Positions 16,888-24,987 of a stretch of DNA of 64,000 bases are shown here, in pieces. A program made the translations under genes and the position numbers. Each line of letters starts with the position of its first letter. Within the stretch, counting starts at the first letter, position 1. The notes beneath the pieces are model-generated. The model was given only the letters and a program-made list of their open reading frames with translations, was not told where the DNA came from and searched no databases. Source of the DNA: Ferrigenium straubiae (GTDB taxonomy: Bacteria > Pseudomonadota > Gammaproteobacteria > Burkholderiales > Gallionellaceae); contig JAHQXD010000003.1 in the NCBI GenBank assembly GCA_019449655.1, forward strand, positions 443,551 through 507,550, given 5' to 3'.

Positions 16888-17843
16888 GCATTTCCTCCTG
16901 GAGCATTTTTTCCGCTGTCGGTGATCTTGACGAACACCTCCTCCAGCGTGGACTGCAGCGGCGTGAGCTGCTCGACTTGCCAGCCCCGCTGTTCGGCGAG
17001 GGTGAGCAGCGCGCTGCCGGGGTTGGTCTCCGGCTCGTGCAGCACGCGGAACTGCGTGGCGGAGAGCCGCTCGACGCCGCTGACGCCCGCGATGGCTTCC
17101 AGCTCGCCCAGGGGCGGCGGGTTACGCAAGGTGACGGTGAAGCCGGAGACGCCTCCGTACTTCTGCATGCGCGCGCTGGTGTCGCCGTAGATCAGCCTGC
17201 CGTTCTGCATGATTTCCACGCGGTCGCACACGCTTTCCACCTCGCCGAGCAGGTGCGTGGAGAGGATCACGCTGCTGCTGTTGCCCAGCTCGCGGATCAG
17301 GACGCGGATGTCGCGGATCTGCGCGGGGTCGAGGCCGACGGTGGGCTCGTCCAGCACGATCACGGCGGGACGGTGGATGATGGCCTGCGCGATGCCGACG
17401 CGCTGCTGGTAGCCCTTGGACAGGGTGCCGATGATCTTTTTGCCGACTGCCTCCAGGCCGCAGCGCCGCCTGGCCTGGACCAGCGCCTCGGCGGCGTCAT
17501 TCGGCTTCATGCCGCGCAGGCGCGCCGCGAAGATCAGGTAATCGTCCACGCCGAGCTCGCGATACAGCGGCGGGGTCTCCGGCAAATAGCCGATCTGCGC
17601 CTTGGCCTGCATGGGACGGCGCAGCAGGTCGATGCCGCAGATTTCGATGGCGCCGCTGTCTGGCAGCAGGCAGCCGGTCAGCATCTGCAGCGTGGTGCTC
17701 TTGCCCGCGCCGTTGTGCCCGAGCAGGCCCAGTACCTCGCCGCGCCTCAATTCCAGCGACACGCCGTGTATGACCTGCCGGTTGCCGAAGCTGCGCGTCA
17801 GGTTGCGCGCGGAAAGGGTCGTTTCGGGATGGGTGTTGGACAA
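16884..17843 (-). CDS. ABC transporter ATP-binding protein (GldA-like)
   Basis: A 319-residue ABC ATPase. It has Walker A GHNGAGKST, the signature LSKGYQQRVGIAQ, Walker B VIVLDEPTVGLDP and the switch His in LSTHLL. About 90 extra residues at the C-terminus are typical of ABC-2 exporter ATPases. It powers the permease encoded next, whose start overlaps its stop. The start ATG (17841-17843) gives MSNTHPETTLSARNL. First gene of a three-gene operon; 60 bases separate it from the ptsI stop upstream on the same strand. Confidence 0.93.
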   Translation of the reverse strand: MSNTHPETTLSARNLTRSFGNRQVIHGVSLELRRGEVLGLLGHNGAGKSTTLQMLTGCLLPDSGAIEICGIDLLRRPMQAKAQIGYLPETPPLYRELGVDDYLIFAARLRGMKPNDAAEALVQARRRCGLEAVGKKIIGTLSKGYQQRVGIAQAIIHRPAVIVLDEPTVGLDPAQIRDIRVLIRELGNSSSVILSTHLLGEVESVCDRVEIMQNGRLIYGDTSARMQKYGGVSGFTVTLRNPPPLGELEAIAGVSGVERLSATQFRVLHEPETNPGSALLTLAEQRGWQVEQLTPLQSTLEEVFVKITDSGKNAPGGNA

Positions 17844-17903
17844 AGTCAGCGGCCGTCGTGGTTATAGGTTCGGTTAAATATAACCCAATCCATGCGCCCC
17901 GTC

Positions 17904-19628
17904 CTACGCATTGAGCCGATCCAGCAGTTCGCGTATCTTGAGCGGGTCGTCGGCGCGCAGGATCTTCTGCGTCAGCACGGCGATCTCCGGCAGGCTGGTG
18001 GTGAGCACACGCTGCTTGACGCTCGGCACCTGCGCCGGGAACATCGAGAACTGGCGCAGCCCCAGCCCCAGCAGCAGCCGTGTGTAGGCCAGTTCGCCGG
18101 CCATCTCGCCGCATACCGAAACCGGCACGCCGAGCTTGTTGGCGGTGCCGATGACATGCGCCAGCAGGTTCAACACGGCGGGGTGCAGCGGATCGTACAG
18201 GTGCGCGACATCCTCGTCGGTGCGGTCGATGGCCAGCAGGTACTGGATCAGGTCGTTGGTGCCGATGGACAGGAAATCCAGTTTCTTGGCGAACACGTTC
18301 AGCGCCAGCGCAGCGGCGGGAATCTCGATCATGCCGCCGATTTTCACCTCGCGGTCGTAGGGGATGCCTTCGTCATCCAGGCCCTTTTTGGTGGCGTCGA
18401 TGAACTGCAGGGTCTGGTTGAGTTCGGACGCGCTGGACAGCATCGGTACGAGGATTTTCACGTTGCCGTAATGCGTAGCGCGCAGCAGCGCGCGCAACTG
18501 GGTGCGGAACAGCTGCGGCTCGGCCAGGCACAGGCGGATCGCGCGCAGCCCCAACGCGGGATTGTTGGCGACGCGTTCCGCATCCTTGAGTTGCTTGTCC
18601 GCGCCGAGGTCGAAGGTGCGGATCGTGACGGGCTGGCCGTCCATGCCCGCGGCGGCGGCGCGGTACGCCTCGAACTGCTCCTCCTCGCCCGGCAGTTCGT
18701 CGCGGTTGAGAAACAGGAACTCGCTGCGGAACAGGCCGATGCCGGTCGCGCCGTTTTCCTTCACCTCGGCGATGTCCCCCGGCTTCTCGATGTTGGCGTG
18801 CAGTTCGATGAGGCTACCGTCCAGCGTATCGGCGCGCGCGCTGCGCAGCCGCTTGAGCTTCTTGCGCTCCAACTCCCACGCGCTCTGGCGCAGCTTGTAT
18901 TCGGCAAGGATGGACTTGTCCGGGGCGACGATCAGCACACCCTGCTCGCCGTCGAGGATCAGCAGGTCGTTTTCGCGCACCAGTTCGCGCGCATGATGCA
19001 GGCCGACCACGCATGGCGTATTCAGGCCGCGCGCGACGATCGCGGTATGCGAGGTCGCGCCGCCGACATCGGTGACGAAGGCGGCATATTGCTGCGGCTT
19101 GAACTGGATCAGGTCGGCGGGGCTCAGGTCGTGCGCGACCAGGATCGTCTCGACGTCGTGCCGCGCCGGCGGCGGCTGGTGTCCGGGGCGGCCGGCAAGC
19201 CGCTTGAGCAGCCGCTCGGCGACCTGCTTCACGTCGGTCTGCCGCTCGCGCAGGTAGGCGTCCTCGAACTCGTCGAACTGCGCGACCAGGGTTTCCACCT
19301 GCACCTTGAGCGCCCATTCGGCGTTGCAATGCTCGCTCGCGATCATGTCGCGCGGCGCGGCGCTCAGCAGCGGGTCATCCAGGATCATCTGGTGCAGCTC
19401 GAGGAAGGCGTCGAACTCGGCGGCGGCATGGGTGGGGCGGTTGCTGCGCAGGCTCGCAAACTCCTGGCGCGTGGCCTGCAACGCCGCATCGAAGCGCGCG
19501 ATCTCCTCGCCGATGAAGGGTTTGGGCAGGATGTAGTGCGCCACCTCCAGCGAGGTGTGCGAGACCAGGTGCGCATGGCCGATGGCGATGCCGCTGGAGA
19601 CTGCGATGCCGTGCAACGTGAAACTCAC
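17904..19628 (-). CDS. ptsI: Phosphoenolpyruvate-protein phosphotransferase (PTS enzyme I)
   Basis: Enzyme I of the phosphotransferase system takes phosphate from PEP and passes it to HPr. The phospho-histidine motif is GGATSHTAIVARG; the C-terminal PEP-binding barrel shows FLFLNRDELPGEEEQ and SIGTNDLIQYLLA. I start it at the GTG complement of 19626-19628, preceded by a good ribosome binding site (cggagg), giving 574 residues, the usual length. A longer ORF beginning at 19664 would translate a dispersed repeat (MLRQAQHERR) and was rejected. It follows ptsH and EIIA on the same strand, a regulatory PTS lacking sugar permeases, as in many betaproteobacteria. Confidence 0.96.
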   Translation of the reverse strand: MSFTLHGIAVSSGIAIGHAHLVSHTSLEVAHYILPKPFIGEEIARFDAALQATRQEFASLRSNRPTHAAAEFDAFLELHQMILDDPLLSAAPRDMIASEHCNAEWALKVQVETLVAQFDEFEDAYLRERQTDVKQVAERLLKRLAGRPGHQPPPARHDVETILVAHDLSPADLIQFKPQQYAAFVTDVGGATSHTAIVARGLNTPCVVGLHHARELVRENDLLILDGEQGVLIVAPDKSILAEYKLRQSAWELERKKLKRLRSARADTLDGSLIELHANIEKPGDIAEVKENGATGIGLFRSEFLFLNRDELPGEEEQFEAYRAAAAGMDGQPVTIRTFDLGADKQLKDAERVANNPALGLRAIRLCLAEPQLFRTQLRALLRATHYGNVKILVPMLSSASELNQTLQFIDATKKGLDDEGIPYDREVKIGGMIEIPAAALALNVFAKKLDFLSIGTNDLIQYLLAIDRTDEDVAHLYDPLHPAVLNLLAHVIGTANKLGVPVSVCGEMAGELAYTRLLLGLGLRQFSMFPAQVPSVKQRVLTTSLPEIAVLTQKILRADDPLKIRELLDRLNA

Positions 19629-19640
19629 AGAAATCCTCCG

Positions 19641-19741
19641 TTCGTGCTGAGCCTGTCGAAGCATGAACTACCCATCATATGTGCGCCCATTTTAAATATC
19701 CCGAAATACCATTCCCCCTTCGACAAGTTCAGGGCAAACGG
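19641..19741. repeat. Inverted pair of dispersed repeats between ptsH and ptsI
   Basis: The left arm ttcgtgctgagcctgtcgaa (19641-19660) faces the right arm cttcgacaagttcagggcaa (19718-19737). The two are imperfect reverse complements separated by about 55 bases of AT-rich sequence. Related copies occur inside ftsY and after argJ. The pair occupies the leader between ptsH and the ptsI ribosome binding site and could fold in the mRNA. Confidence 0.7.
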
Positions 19742-19770
19742 TATTGGCGAATATGCAGCGTCGGTCAGGC

Positions 19771-20040
19771 TCATTCGCCTTCCCCGAATTTGTCGTTGAT
19801 CAGGTTCACGATGGCCTGCATCGCATCGGCCTCGTCCTCGCCGTCGGTCTCGATGCCTATGGTCGCGCCCTTCGCGGCGGCCAGCATCATCACGCCCATG
19901 ATGCTCTTCGCGTTCACGCGGCGCTGGTTGCGCGACAGCATCACCTCGCACTTGAAACTGGAAGCCAGCTGCGTGAGCTTGGCCGAGGCGCGTGCGTGCA
20001 GGCCGAGTTTGTTTACGATCGAAATTTCTTGTTGCAGCAT
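19771..20040 (-). CDS. ptsH: Phosphocarrier protein HPr
   Basis: An 89-residue HPr that relays phosphate from enzyme I to the EIIA proteins. The active His15 sits in LGLHARAS and the regulatory Ser46 in AKSIMGVMML, the site phosphorylated by HprK where that kinase exists. The ATG is at 20038-20040, two bases after the EIIA stop on the same strand, so the genes are coupled. A longer ORF reading into the EIIA gene was rejected. Confidence 0.96.
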   Translation of the reverse strand: MLQQEISIVNKLGLHARASAKLTQLASSFKCEVMLSRNQRRVNAKSIMGVMMLAAAKGATIGIETDGEDEADAMQAIVNLINDKFGEGE

Positions 20041-20042
20041 CG

Positions 20043-20435
20043 CTAATCCTCGCGGCTCATGTGAACGATGCATTCGCGACCGCCCTCGACGGCGATATTC
20101 GCGAGTTCCGGCAACGTCTTGCCGGGACTGCACACCACGCGCAGCAGCATCGGCAGGTTCACGCCCGCCACACCCATCACATGCTCGGCATGGCACAGCC
20201 GCCGCGCGATGTTGCTCGGCGTGGCGCCGAAGATATCCGCCAGGACCAGCACCCCGCCGCCGGTGTCGAGTTGCCTGATGAGCACCTGCCCCTCGGCCAG
20301 CTTCAGCTGCGGATCGTCGCCGGCCTGCACCGTCAGCACCCTGAGGTTTTTCGGCTCCTCGCCCAGCACATGTTCGACGCAATCCACCAGGCTCTCGCCC
20401 AGCGCGTTGTGCGCCACCACCAGAATTCCAACCAC
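20043..20435 (-). CDS. PTS EIIA component of the mannose family (regulatory)
   Basis: A 130-residue EIIA-Man-type protein. It has the phospho-accepting His in LVVAHNALGE (residue 9) and the conserved ADIFGATPSNIA loop. No EIIB, EIIC or EIID gene is nearby, so it is a regulatory phosphate acceptor and not part of a sugar importer; in betaproteobacteria such EIIA genes sit with HPr and EI as here. I start it at GTG 20433-20435, which overlaps the TAG stop of the preceding small gene by one base and has GGGGGTGA upstream; a TTG at 20453 would add six residues and is less likely. Confidence 0.92.
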   Translation of the reverse strand: MVGILVVAHNALGESLVDCVEHVLGEEPKNLRVLTVQAGDDPQLKLAEGQVLIRQLDTGGGVLVLADIFGATPSNIARRLCHAEHVMGVAGVNLPMLLRVVCSPGKTLPELANIAVEGGRECIVHMSRED

Positions 20436-20575
20436 TAGATCACCCCCATCCAATACGAGCCTGTTTCAGCAGGTTTCGTCACGCGCCATTCGCTGCGGGA
20501 TACAGTGCGAGGCGCGCTCATGCCGGCCGCGCGGCGCACCTTGTGCTCGACGATCTCCTTTTCCGGATCGTTCAC
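20435..20575 (-). CDS. Small conserved-looking protein of 46 residues between apbE and EIIA
   Basis: Not a family I recognise. The frame begins at GTG (20573-20575), overlapping the apbE stop as GTGA, and ends at TAG (20435-20437), overlapping the EIIA start. The product starts VNDPEKEIVEHKVRRAAGMS and ends SYWMGVI; it is charged and has no membrane helix or cysteine. The tight coupling on both sides is strong evidence that it is translated, since it fills the whole space between two genes. Its role is unknown; it may be linked to ApbE or to the phosphotransferase proteins. Confidence 0.65.
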   Translation of the reverse strand: MNDPEKEIVEHKVRRAAGMSAPRTVSRSEWRVTKPAETGSYWMGVI

Positions 20576-21609
20576 GGCAGCACCTCCACATGCAGGCCCT
20601 TGTCGGCGAATTCTAGCCGTTTCTGCAGACCGGCTGTGAGGTGGATGTTGCCCTGCTCATCCACCAGCATCGCCTCGTCCGCGTTCATCCGTTGCGCGGC
20701 AGCGCGCCAGCCATTGGCTCCGGCGATGAACAGCGGCTTGGAAACCGCATCGGACAGCACCCCGGCGCGCGGCCCGCGCGTCAGCACGGTCGCCGCCTGC
20801 ACGCCCTCGGCGGGACGGCCGTTGCGCGGATCGATCAGGTGGCAGTAGCGTTTTTCGCCCAGCATGAAGTAGCGCTGGTAGTCGCCGGATGTGCCGATAG
20901 CCTCGCCATCACGCAGCTCCAGCGTCGCCAGCGCGCCGGGCTTGCGCGGATGCTGGATGCCGACGCGCCACGGGCGCTTGCCGTGCTGGCCGAGTGCGAG
21001 CACGTTGCCACCGATGTTGACCAGCGCGTTGCGGATGCCCTGCTTGCGCAATATTTCGGCGGCGCGGTCCAGCGCGTAGCCCTTGGCGTAGCCGCCGAGA
21101 TCGAGCCGCACCGCCTTGTTGCGGCTGTGCGCCCTGCCCTGTTCGATGACGATGTCGCTCATCTGCGGATTGGCTGCCACCCACTGCGCAAGCTGCTTCT
21201 CGTCGGGCAGCGCCGCCTTGAACTCGTCGGCATGGAAGCCCCACAGCTGCACCAGCCCGCCGATGGCGGGGTTGAACAGGCCCTGCGACTGCTGCGCAAA
21301 CTGCGCGGCATCCTGCAGCATCGCGGCAAGCTCCGGCGATACGGCCTTGCTCTCGCCCCTGGCAAAGGCCGCATTCAGTTCGCTCAGTTCGCTCGGCTGC
21401 CACGCGTGCAGCATGTCGTGCAGTCGCTGAAACTCCTGCATGACCTCGTTCGCCGCCTGCTGCGCGCGCGCCTCGTCCTCGCCGTACACGGTGACGTCCA
21501 CCAGTGTGCCGAACACGTAGCTCTGCTGCTGATGCAGCGGCTCCTTGCCTTCGCAGGCGGCAAGCAACAGGACGGCGACGATTGCAAGAAGGCGGATCAG
21601 CCCGTGCAT
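20572..21609 (-). CDS. apbE: FAD:protein FMN transferase ApbE
   Basis: Covalently attaches FMN to threonine residues of target flavoproteins such as NqrB/NqrC, RnfG or other periplasmic carriers, using FAD and Mg2+. The 345-residue protein begins with a lipoprotein signal (hydrophobic core then LLAAC), so it is anchored on the periplasmic side. Family motifs include LDLGGYAKGYALD, NIGGNVLALG and HLIDPRNGRP. It overlaps gshA upstream by 13 bases and the small gene downstream by three. No flavoprotein target gene lies in the window. Confidence 0.95.
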   Translation of the reverse strand: MHGLIRLLAIVAVLLLAACEGKEPLHQQQSYVFGTLVDVTVYGEDEARAQQAANEVMQEFQRLHDMLHAWQPSELSELNAAFARGESKAVSPELAAMLQDAAQFAQQSQGLFNPAIGGLVQLWGFHADEFKAALPDEKQLAQWVAANPQMSDIVIEQGRAHSRNKAVRLDLGGYAKGYALDRAAEILRKQGIRNALVNIGGNVLALGQHGKRPWRVGIQHPRKPGALATLELRDGEAIGTSGDYQRYFMLGEKRYCHLIDPRNGRPAEGVQAATVLTRGPRAGVLSDAVSKPLFIAGANGWRAAAQRMNADEAMLVDEQGNIHLTAGLQKRLEFADKGLHVEVLP

Positions 21610-22883
21610 CTGGTGATTTCCGGCGGCCCGATTTCCAGCGATGCGGCGAGCAGCGCCAGCCGCGCCACCACGCCGTAGGCATAGAAGCGGTTGGGCGTGT
21701 CGTCCGGCGCGCAGTCCGGGTTGGGCAGCGTGCAGCAGGACTCGAAGGCCAGCGGCTCGAAGGACATCCCCGGCGCATTGAGGTTCTCGTCGGTGCCGCG
21801 CTCGGTGTGCACGCGATAGAAGCCGCCGACCACGTAATGGTCGACCATGTAGACCACCGGCTCGGCCACCGCCTCGTGGATATGCTCGAAGGTATACACC
21901 CCTTCCTGCACCAGCACGTCCGAGACTTCCATGCCTTCCTTGATCACGGCCATCTTGTTGCGCTGGCGGCGGCTCAGGCCGGTGACCTCGCTCGCGTCCT
22001 TCACCGTCATGATGCCCATGCCGTAGGTGCCCGCATCGGGTTTGACGATGACGAAGGGATCGTGCTTCACGCCGTATTCGGCGTACTTCGCGCGCATCTT
22101 CTGCAGGACTGTGTCCACCTGCGCGGCGAGACAGGTTTCACCGGCGCGCTCCTGGAAATCGACCTGGTGGCAGACCGCAAAGTAGGGGTTGATCAGCCAG
22201 GGGTCGATGCCGAGCAGCTGGGCAAACTCGCCCGCGACACGGTCGTAGGCGGCAAAGTGCAGCGACTTGCGCCGCGTCTGCCAGCCCGCCGAGAGCGGCG
22301 GAAAGACGGCCTGCTCGAGATTCTGCAGGATGGCCGGCACGCCCCCCGACAGGTCGTTGTTGAGCAGCACCACGCAGGGGTCGAAATCCGCCAGCCCGAG
22401 CCGGTTGCCGCGCCGCACCAGTGGCTCCAGCGTCAGCGTCGAACCGTTGGGCAACTGGATAGCCGTGGGTGCGGTGATCTCGGGCAGCAGGCTGCCGACG
22501 CGCACGTGCATCCCGGCCTGCCTGATGATGGCGACCAGTTGCGCAACGTTCTGCAGGTAGAACATGTTGCGCGTGTGGTTCTCCGGGATCAGCAGTACCC
22601 CGCGCGCCACGGGGCAGACTTTCTCGACCGCGCTCTGCATCGCATGCACGCACAGCGGCAGGAAATCCGGATTGAGGTTGTTGAAGCCGGCCGGGAACAG
22701 GTTGGTGTCCACCGGTGCGAGCTTGAAGCCGCTGTTGCGCAGGTCCACCGAAGCGTAGAACGGTACATCATGCTCCAGCCATTGCGCGCGGAACCAGTGC
22801 TCGATGGTCGGCATGGCATCCAGGAAGCGCCGCTCCAGGTCGAGCAGCGGCCCGGTCAGGGCGGTAGTGAGATGGGGAACCAT
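21597..22883 (-). CDS. gshA: Glutamate-cysteine ligase, Acidithiobacillus type (GshA)
   Basis: First step of glutathione synthesis, joining glutamate and cysteine with ATP. The 428-residue protein is unlike the E. coli enzyme. It matches the family first seen in Acidithiobacillus ferrooxidans, with blocks such as VDLRNSGFKLAPVDTNLFPAGFNNL near residue 45 and IVKPDAGTYGMGIM near 270, the latter an ATP-grasp-like loop. It is common in Nitrosomonadales and Gallionellaceae, which supports the taxonomic guess. No gshB is in the window. It is the first gene of the minus-strand run leading to ptsI and is divergent from yqgE. Confidence 0.9.
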   Translation of the reverse strand: MVPHLTTALTGPLLDLERRFLDAMPTIEHWFRAQWLEHDVPFYASVDLRNSGFKLAPVDTNLFPAGFNNLNPDFLPLCVHAMQSAVEKVCPVARGVLLIPENHTRNMFYLQNVAQLVAIIRQAGMHVRVGSLLPEITAPTAIQLPNGSTLTLEPLVRRGNRLGLADFDPCVVLLNNDLSGGVPAILQNLEQAVFPPLSAGWQTRRKSLHFAAYDRVAGEFAQLLGIDPWLINPYFAVCHQVDFQERAGETCLAAQVDTVLQKMRAKYAEYGVKHDPFVIVKPDAGTYGMGIMTVKDASEVTGLSRRQRNKMAVIKEGMEVSDVLVQEGVYTFEHIHEAVAEPVVYMVDHYVVGGFYRVHTERGTDENLNAPGMSFEPLAFESCCTLPNPDCAPDDTPNRFYAYGVVARLALLAASLEIGPPEITRCTG

Positions 22884-23010
22884 AGTGCTCTGTGAATTAT
22901 TCGATGCGGCGCATTATACATAGCGGAATAAATCTGCTGCGCGACTCCGGGATGGGGTCGGGCGTGTTGCCGCCATGCATGGCCGATAGCATCGGGTCGC
23001 GGATAATTGC

Positions 23011-23022
23011 TACAATGCCGCC
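23011..23022 (+). promoter_or_regulatory. Putative -10 box of yqgE placed for a leaderless transcript
   Basis: The hexamer TACAAT (23011-23016) lies six bases before the yqgE ATG, and there is no ribosome binding site in the 20 bases before the start. A transcript from this box would begin at or next to the ATG. The -35 match is poor, so the site is a suggestion only. Confidence 0.35.
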
Positions 23023-23583
23023 ATGTCCGACTTCAACCTCACCCATCACTTCCTCATCGCCATGCCCGCGATGCAGGAGGGCGTTTTTGCCGGCACGCTG
23101 ACCTACGTGTGCGAACACAACGAAAACGGCGCGCTGGGCATCGTGGTGAACCGTCCGATCAGCCTCACGCTCGGCGAGATGTTCGACCAGATCAAGATTC
23201 CGCTGCATCAGCCCGGCCTGCAGAAGATGCCGGTGCATTTCGGCGGGCCGGTGCAGACCGAACGCGGCTTCGTGCTGCACGACACGCCGGGTGACTGGCA
23301 GTCCACGCTGCGCATCAACGACAACCTGGCACTGACCACCTCCAGGGACATCCTCGAAGCGGTCGGCCAGGGCGAAGGACCGCGCCACCTGCTCGTCACC
23401 CTGGGTTACGCGGGCTGGGATCAGGGACAGCTGGAGCATGAGATGGGCGAGAACGCCTGGCTGACCGTGCCGGCCTCGGAACATATCCTGTTTAACCTGC
23501 CGGCCGAAGAACGCCTGCCCGCGGCGATGGCGCTGCTCGGCGTGGACTACGCCTCGCTGGCCGACAATGCCGGACATGCCTGA
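23023..23583 (+). CDS. yqgE: YqgE/AlgH family protein (UPF0301)
   Basis: A 186-residue cytoplasmic protein of unknown biochemical role; AlgH was first linked to alginate regulation in Pseudomonas. Typical segments are [21 protein letters not shown] at the start, [10 protein letters not shown], and [15 protein letters not shown]. It begins a compact operon, with ruvX overlapping by 17 bases and then pyrB and pyrC'. This yqgE-ruvX pairing is conserved through proteobacteria; pyrR, often placed between ruvX and pyrB, is absent here. Confidence 0.95.
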   Translation: MSDFNLTHHFLIAMPAMQEGVFAGTLTYVCEHNENGALGIVVNRPISLTLGEMFDQIKIPLHQPGLQKMPVHFGGPVQTERGFVLHDTPGDWQSTLRINDNLALTTSRDILEAVGQGEGPRHLLVTLGYAGWDQGQLEHEMGENAWLTVPASEHILFNLPAEERLPAAMALLGVDYASLADNAGHA

Positions 23584-24034
23584 ACGCACACCGGCTTTTA
23601 TCGCCCAAGGCACACTCCTCGCATTCGATTTCGGCACCCGGCGCATCGGCGTCGCGGTCGGCAACACCCTGCTGCGCAGTGCCAATCCGCTGACCACCAT
23701 CGACGAGGAAAAGACCGATGCGCGCTTCGCCATGATCGCGGCCCTGCTCGCCGAATGGCAGCCTTGCGCGCTGGTGGTGGGGCTGCCGAGCAACGACGAC
23801 GGCACGCCGCACGAACTGACCGCGCTCGCCCGCCGCTTCGCCAACCGCCTCAAGGGGCGGTTCAATTTGCCGGCGATTCTGGTCGATGAGCGTTATACTT
23901 CGCTCTCCGCAAGCGCGGCTTTGAACGAACAGGGCGTCCGCGGCAAAAAGCAGAAGCCCCTGATCGACCAGTATGCCGCGCAGCAGATATTGCAGGCGTA
24001 TTTTGATGAACCCGCAGCGGGACTGATCGTATGA
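23567..24034 (+). CDS. ruvX: Holliday junction resolvase-like / pre-16S rRNA nuclease YqgF (RuvX)
   Basis: RNase-H-fold nuclease implicated in processing the 5' end of 16S rRNA. It has the first catalytic Asp in [15 protein letters not shown], the middle strand CALVVGLP and the C-terminal ILVDERYTS with the third acidic cluster. 155 residues, slightly longer at the N-terminus than usual; the alternative ATG at 23576 would remove three residues. It overlaps yqgE by 17 bases and pyrB by four (ATGA). Confidence 0.94.
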   Translation: MPDMPERTPAFIAQGTLLAFDFGTRRIGVAVGNTLLRSANPLTTIDEEKTDARFAMIAALLAEWQPCALVVGLPSNDDGTPHELTALARRFANRLKGRFNLPAILVDERYTSLSASAALNEQGVRGKKQKPLIDQYAAQQILQAYFDEPAAGLIV

Positions 24035-24987
24035 AAAACCCACAACTGAACAAGAACGGCGAACTCCAGCACCTGCTGACCACCGAGGGCCTGCCGGCGA
24101 AGATCGTGCGCGACATCCTCGACCGCGCCGCGACTTTCCTCGAGGCCGCCGACGGCGGCGAGATCAGGAAGGTTCCCCTGCTGCACGGCAAGGCGGTGTT
24201 CAACCTGTTCTTCGAGAACAGCACGCGCACGCGCACCACCTTCGAGATCGCCGCCAAGCGCCTTTCCGCCGACGTGGTCAACCTCAACATCGGCTCGTCC
24301 TCCACCAGCAAGGGCGAGACCCTGCTCGACACCGTGAACAACCTGTGCGCGATGCACGCCGACATGTTCGTGGTGCGCCACGCGCAAAGCGGCGCGGCGC
24401 ACCTGATTGCCAAACATGTCGCGCCGCATGTGCATGTCGTCAACGCCGGCGACGGGCGCCACGCGCACCCCACGCAGGCGCTGCTCGACATGTTCACCAT
24501 CCGCCACTACAAGAAGGAATTCCACAACCTGCGCGTCGCGATCGTCGGCGACGTGCTGCACTCGCGCGTGGCGCGCTCGCAGATCCACGCGCTGACCACG
24601 CTCGGCGTGCCGGAAGTACGCGTCATCGCGCCCAAGACGCTGCTGCCGGCGATGATCGAGAACCTCGGCGTGCGGGTCTATCACGACATGGCACAGGGCC
24701 TGAAGGATGTCGACGTGGTGCTGATGCTGCGCCTGCAGCACGAGCGTATGGCGGGCGCGCTGCTGCCCTCCGCGCAGGAGTACTTCAAGTACTACGGCCT
24801 CACCGAGGAGAAATTGGCGCATGCCAGACCGGATGCGATCGTGATGCACCCCGGCCCGATGAACCGCGGCGTCGAAATCGACTCCAGCGTCGCCGACGGA
24901 CCGCGCTCGGTGATCATGTCGCAGGTGACCTTCGGCATCGCGGTGCGCATGGCGGTGATGAGCATGTTGGCGGGGAAAACACAATGA
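24031..24987 (+). CDS. pyrB: Aspartate carbamoyltransferase catalytic subunit PyrB
   Basis: Second step of pyrimidine synthesis, joining carbamoyl phosphate and aspartate. The 318-residue protein has the carbamoyl-phosphate loop [13 protein letters not shown], the HPTQALLD motif and the aspartate-binding LRLQHERM. No pyrI regulatory gene is present. Start and stop overlap ruvX and the next gene by four bases (ATGA). The adjacent dihydroorotase-like protein lacks catalytic residues and, as in Pseudomonas, is expected to form a dodecameric complex with PyrB and hold it in active form. Confidence 0.97.
   Translation: MKNPQLNKNGELQHLLTTEGLPAKIVRDILDRAATFLEAADGGEIRKVPLLHGKAVFNLFFENSTRTRTTFEIAAKRLSADVVNLNIGSSSTSKGETLLDTVNNLCAMHADMFVVRHAQSGAAHLIAKHVAPHVHVVNAGDGRHAHPTQALLDMFTIRHYKKEFHNLRVAIVGDVLHSRVARSQIHALTTLGVPEVRVIAPKTLLPAMIENLGVRVYHDMAQGLKDVDVVLMLRLQHERMAGALLPSAQEYFKYYGLTEEKLAHARPDAIVMHPGPMNRGVEIDSSVADGPRSVIMSQVTFGIAVRMAVMSMLAGKTQ

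Noticed and set aside
14494..17190. A long plus-strand open frame (898 codons) opposite mutM and the ABC genes
   Set aside because: The product is low-complexity (Gln, Arg, Glu-rich), matches nothing, and the opposite strand carries clear enzymes; it is a GC-rich antisense shadow.
19629..19664. Longer ptsI start (MLRQAQHERR)
   Set aside because: Encoded by a dispersed repeat; the GTG at 19628 has a good ribosome binding site and the family length.
24345..24983. Upstream part of a long frame leading into pyrC'
   Set aside because: This part is Arg/Ala-rich and out of frame inside pyrB; the real start is ATG 24984 overlapping the pyrB stop.
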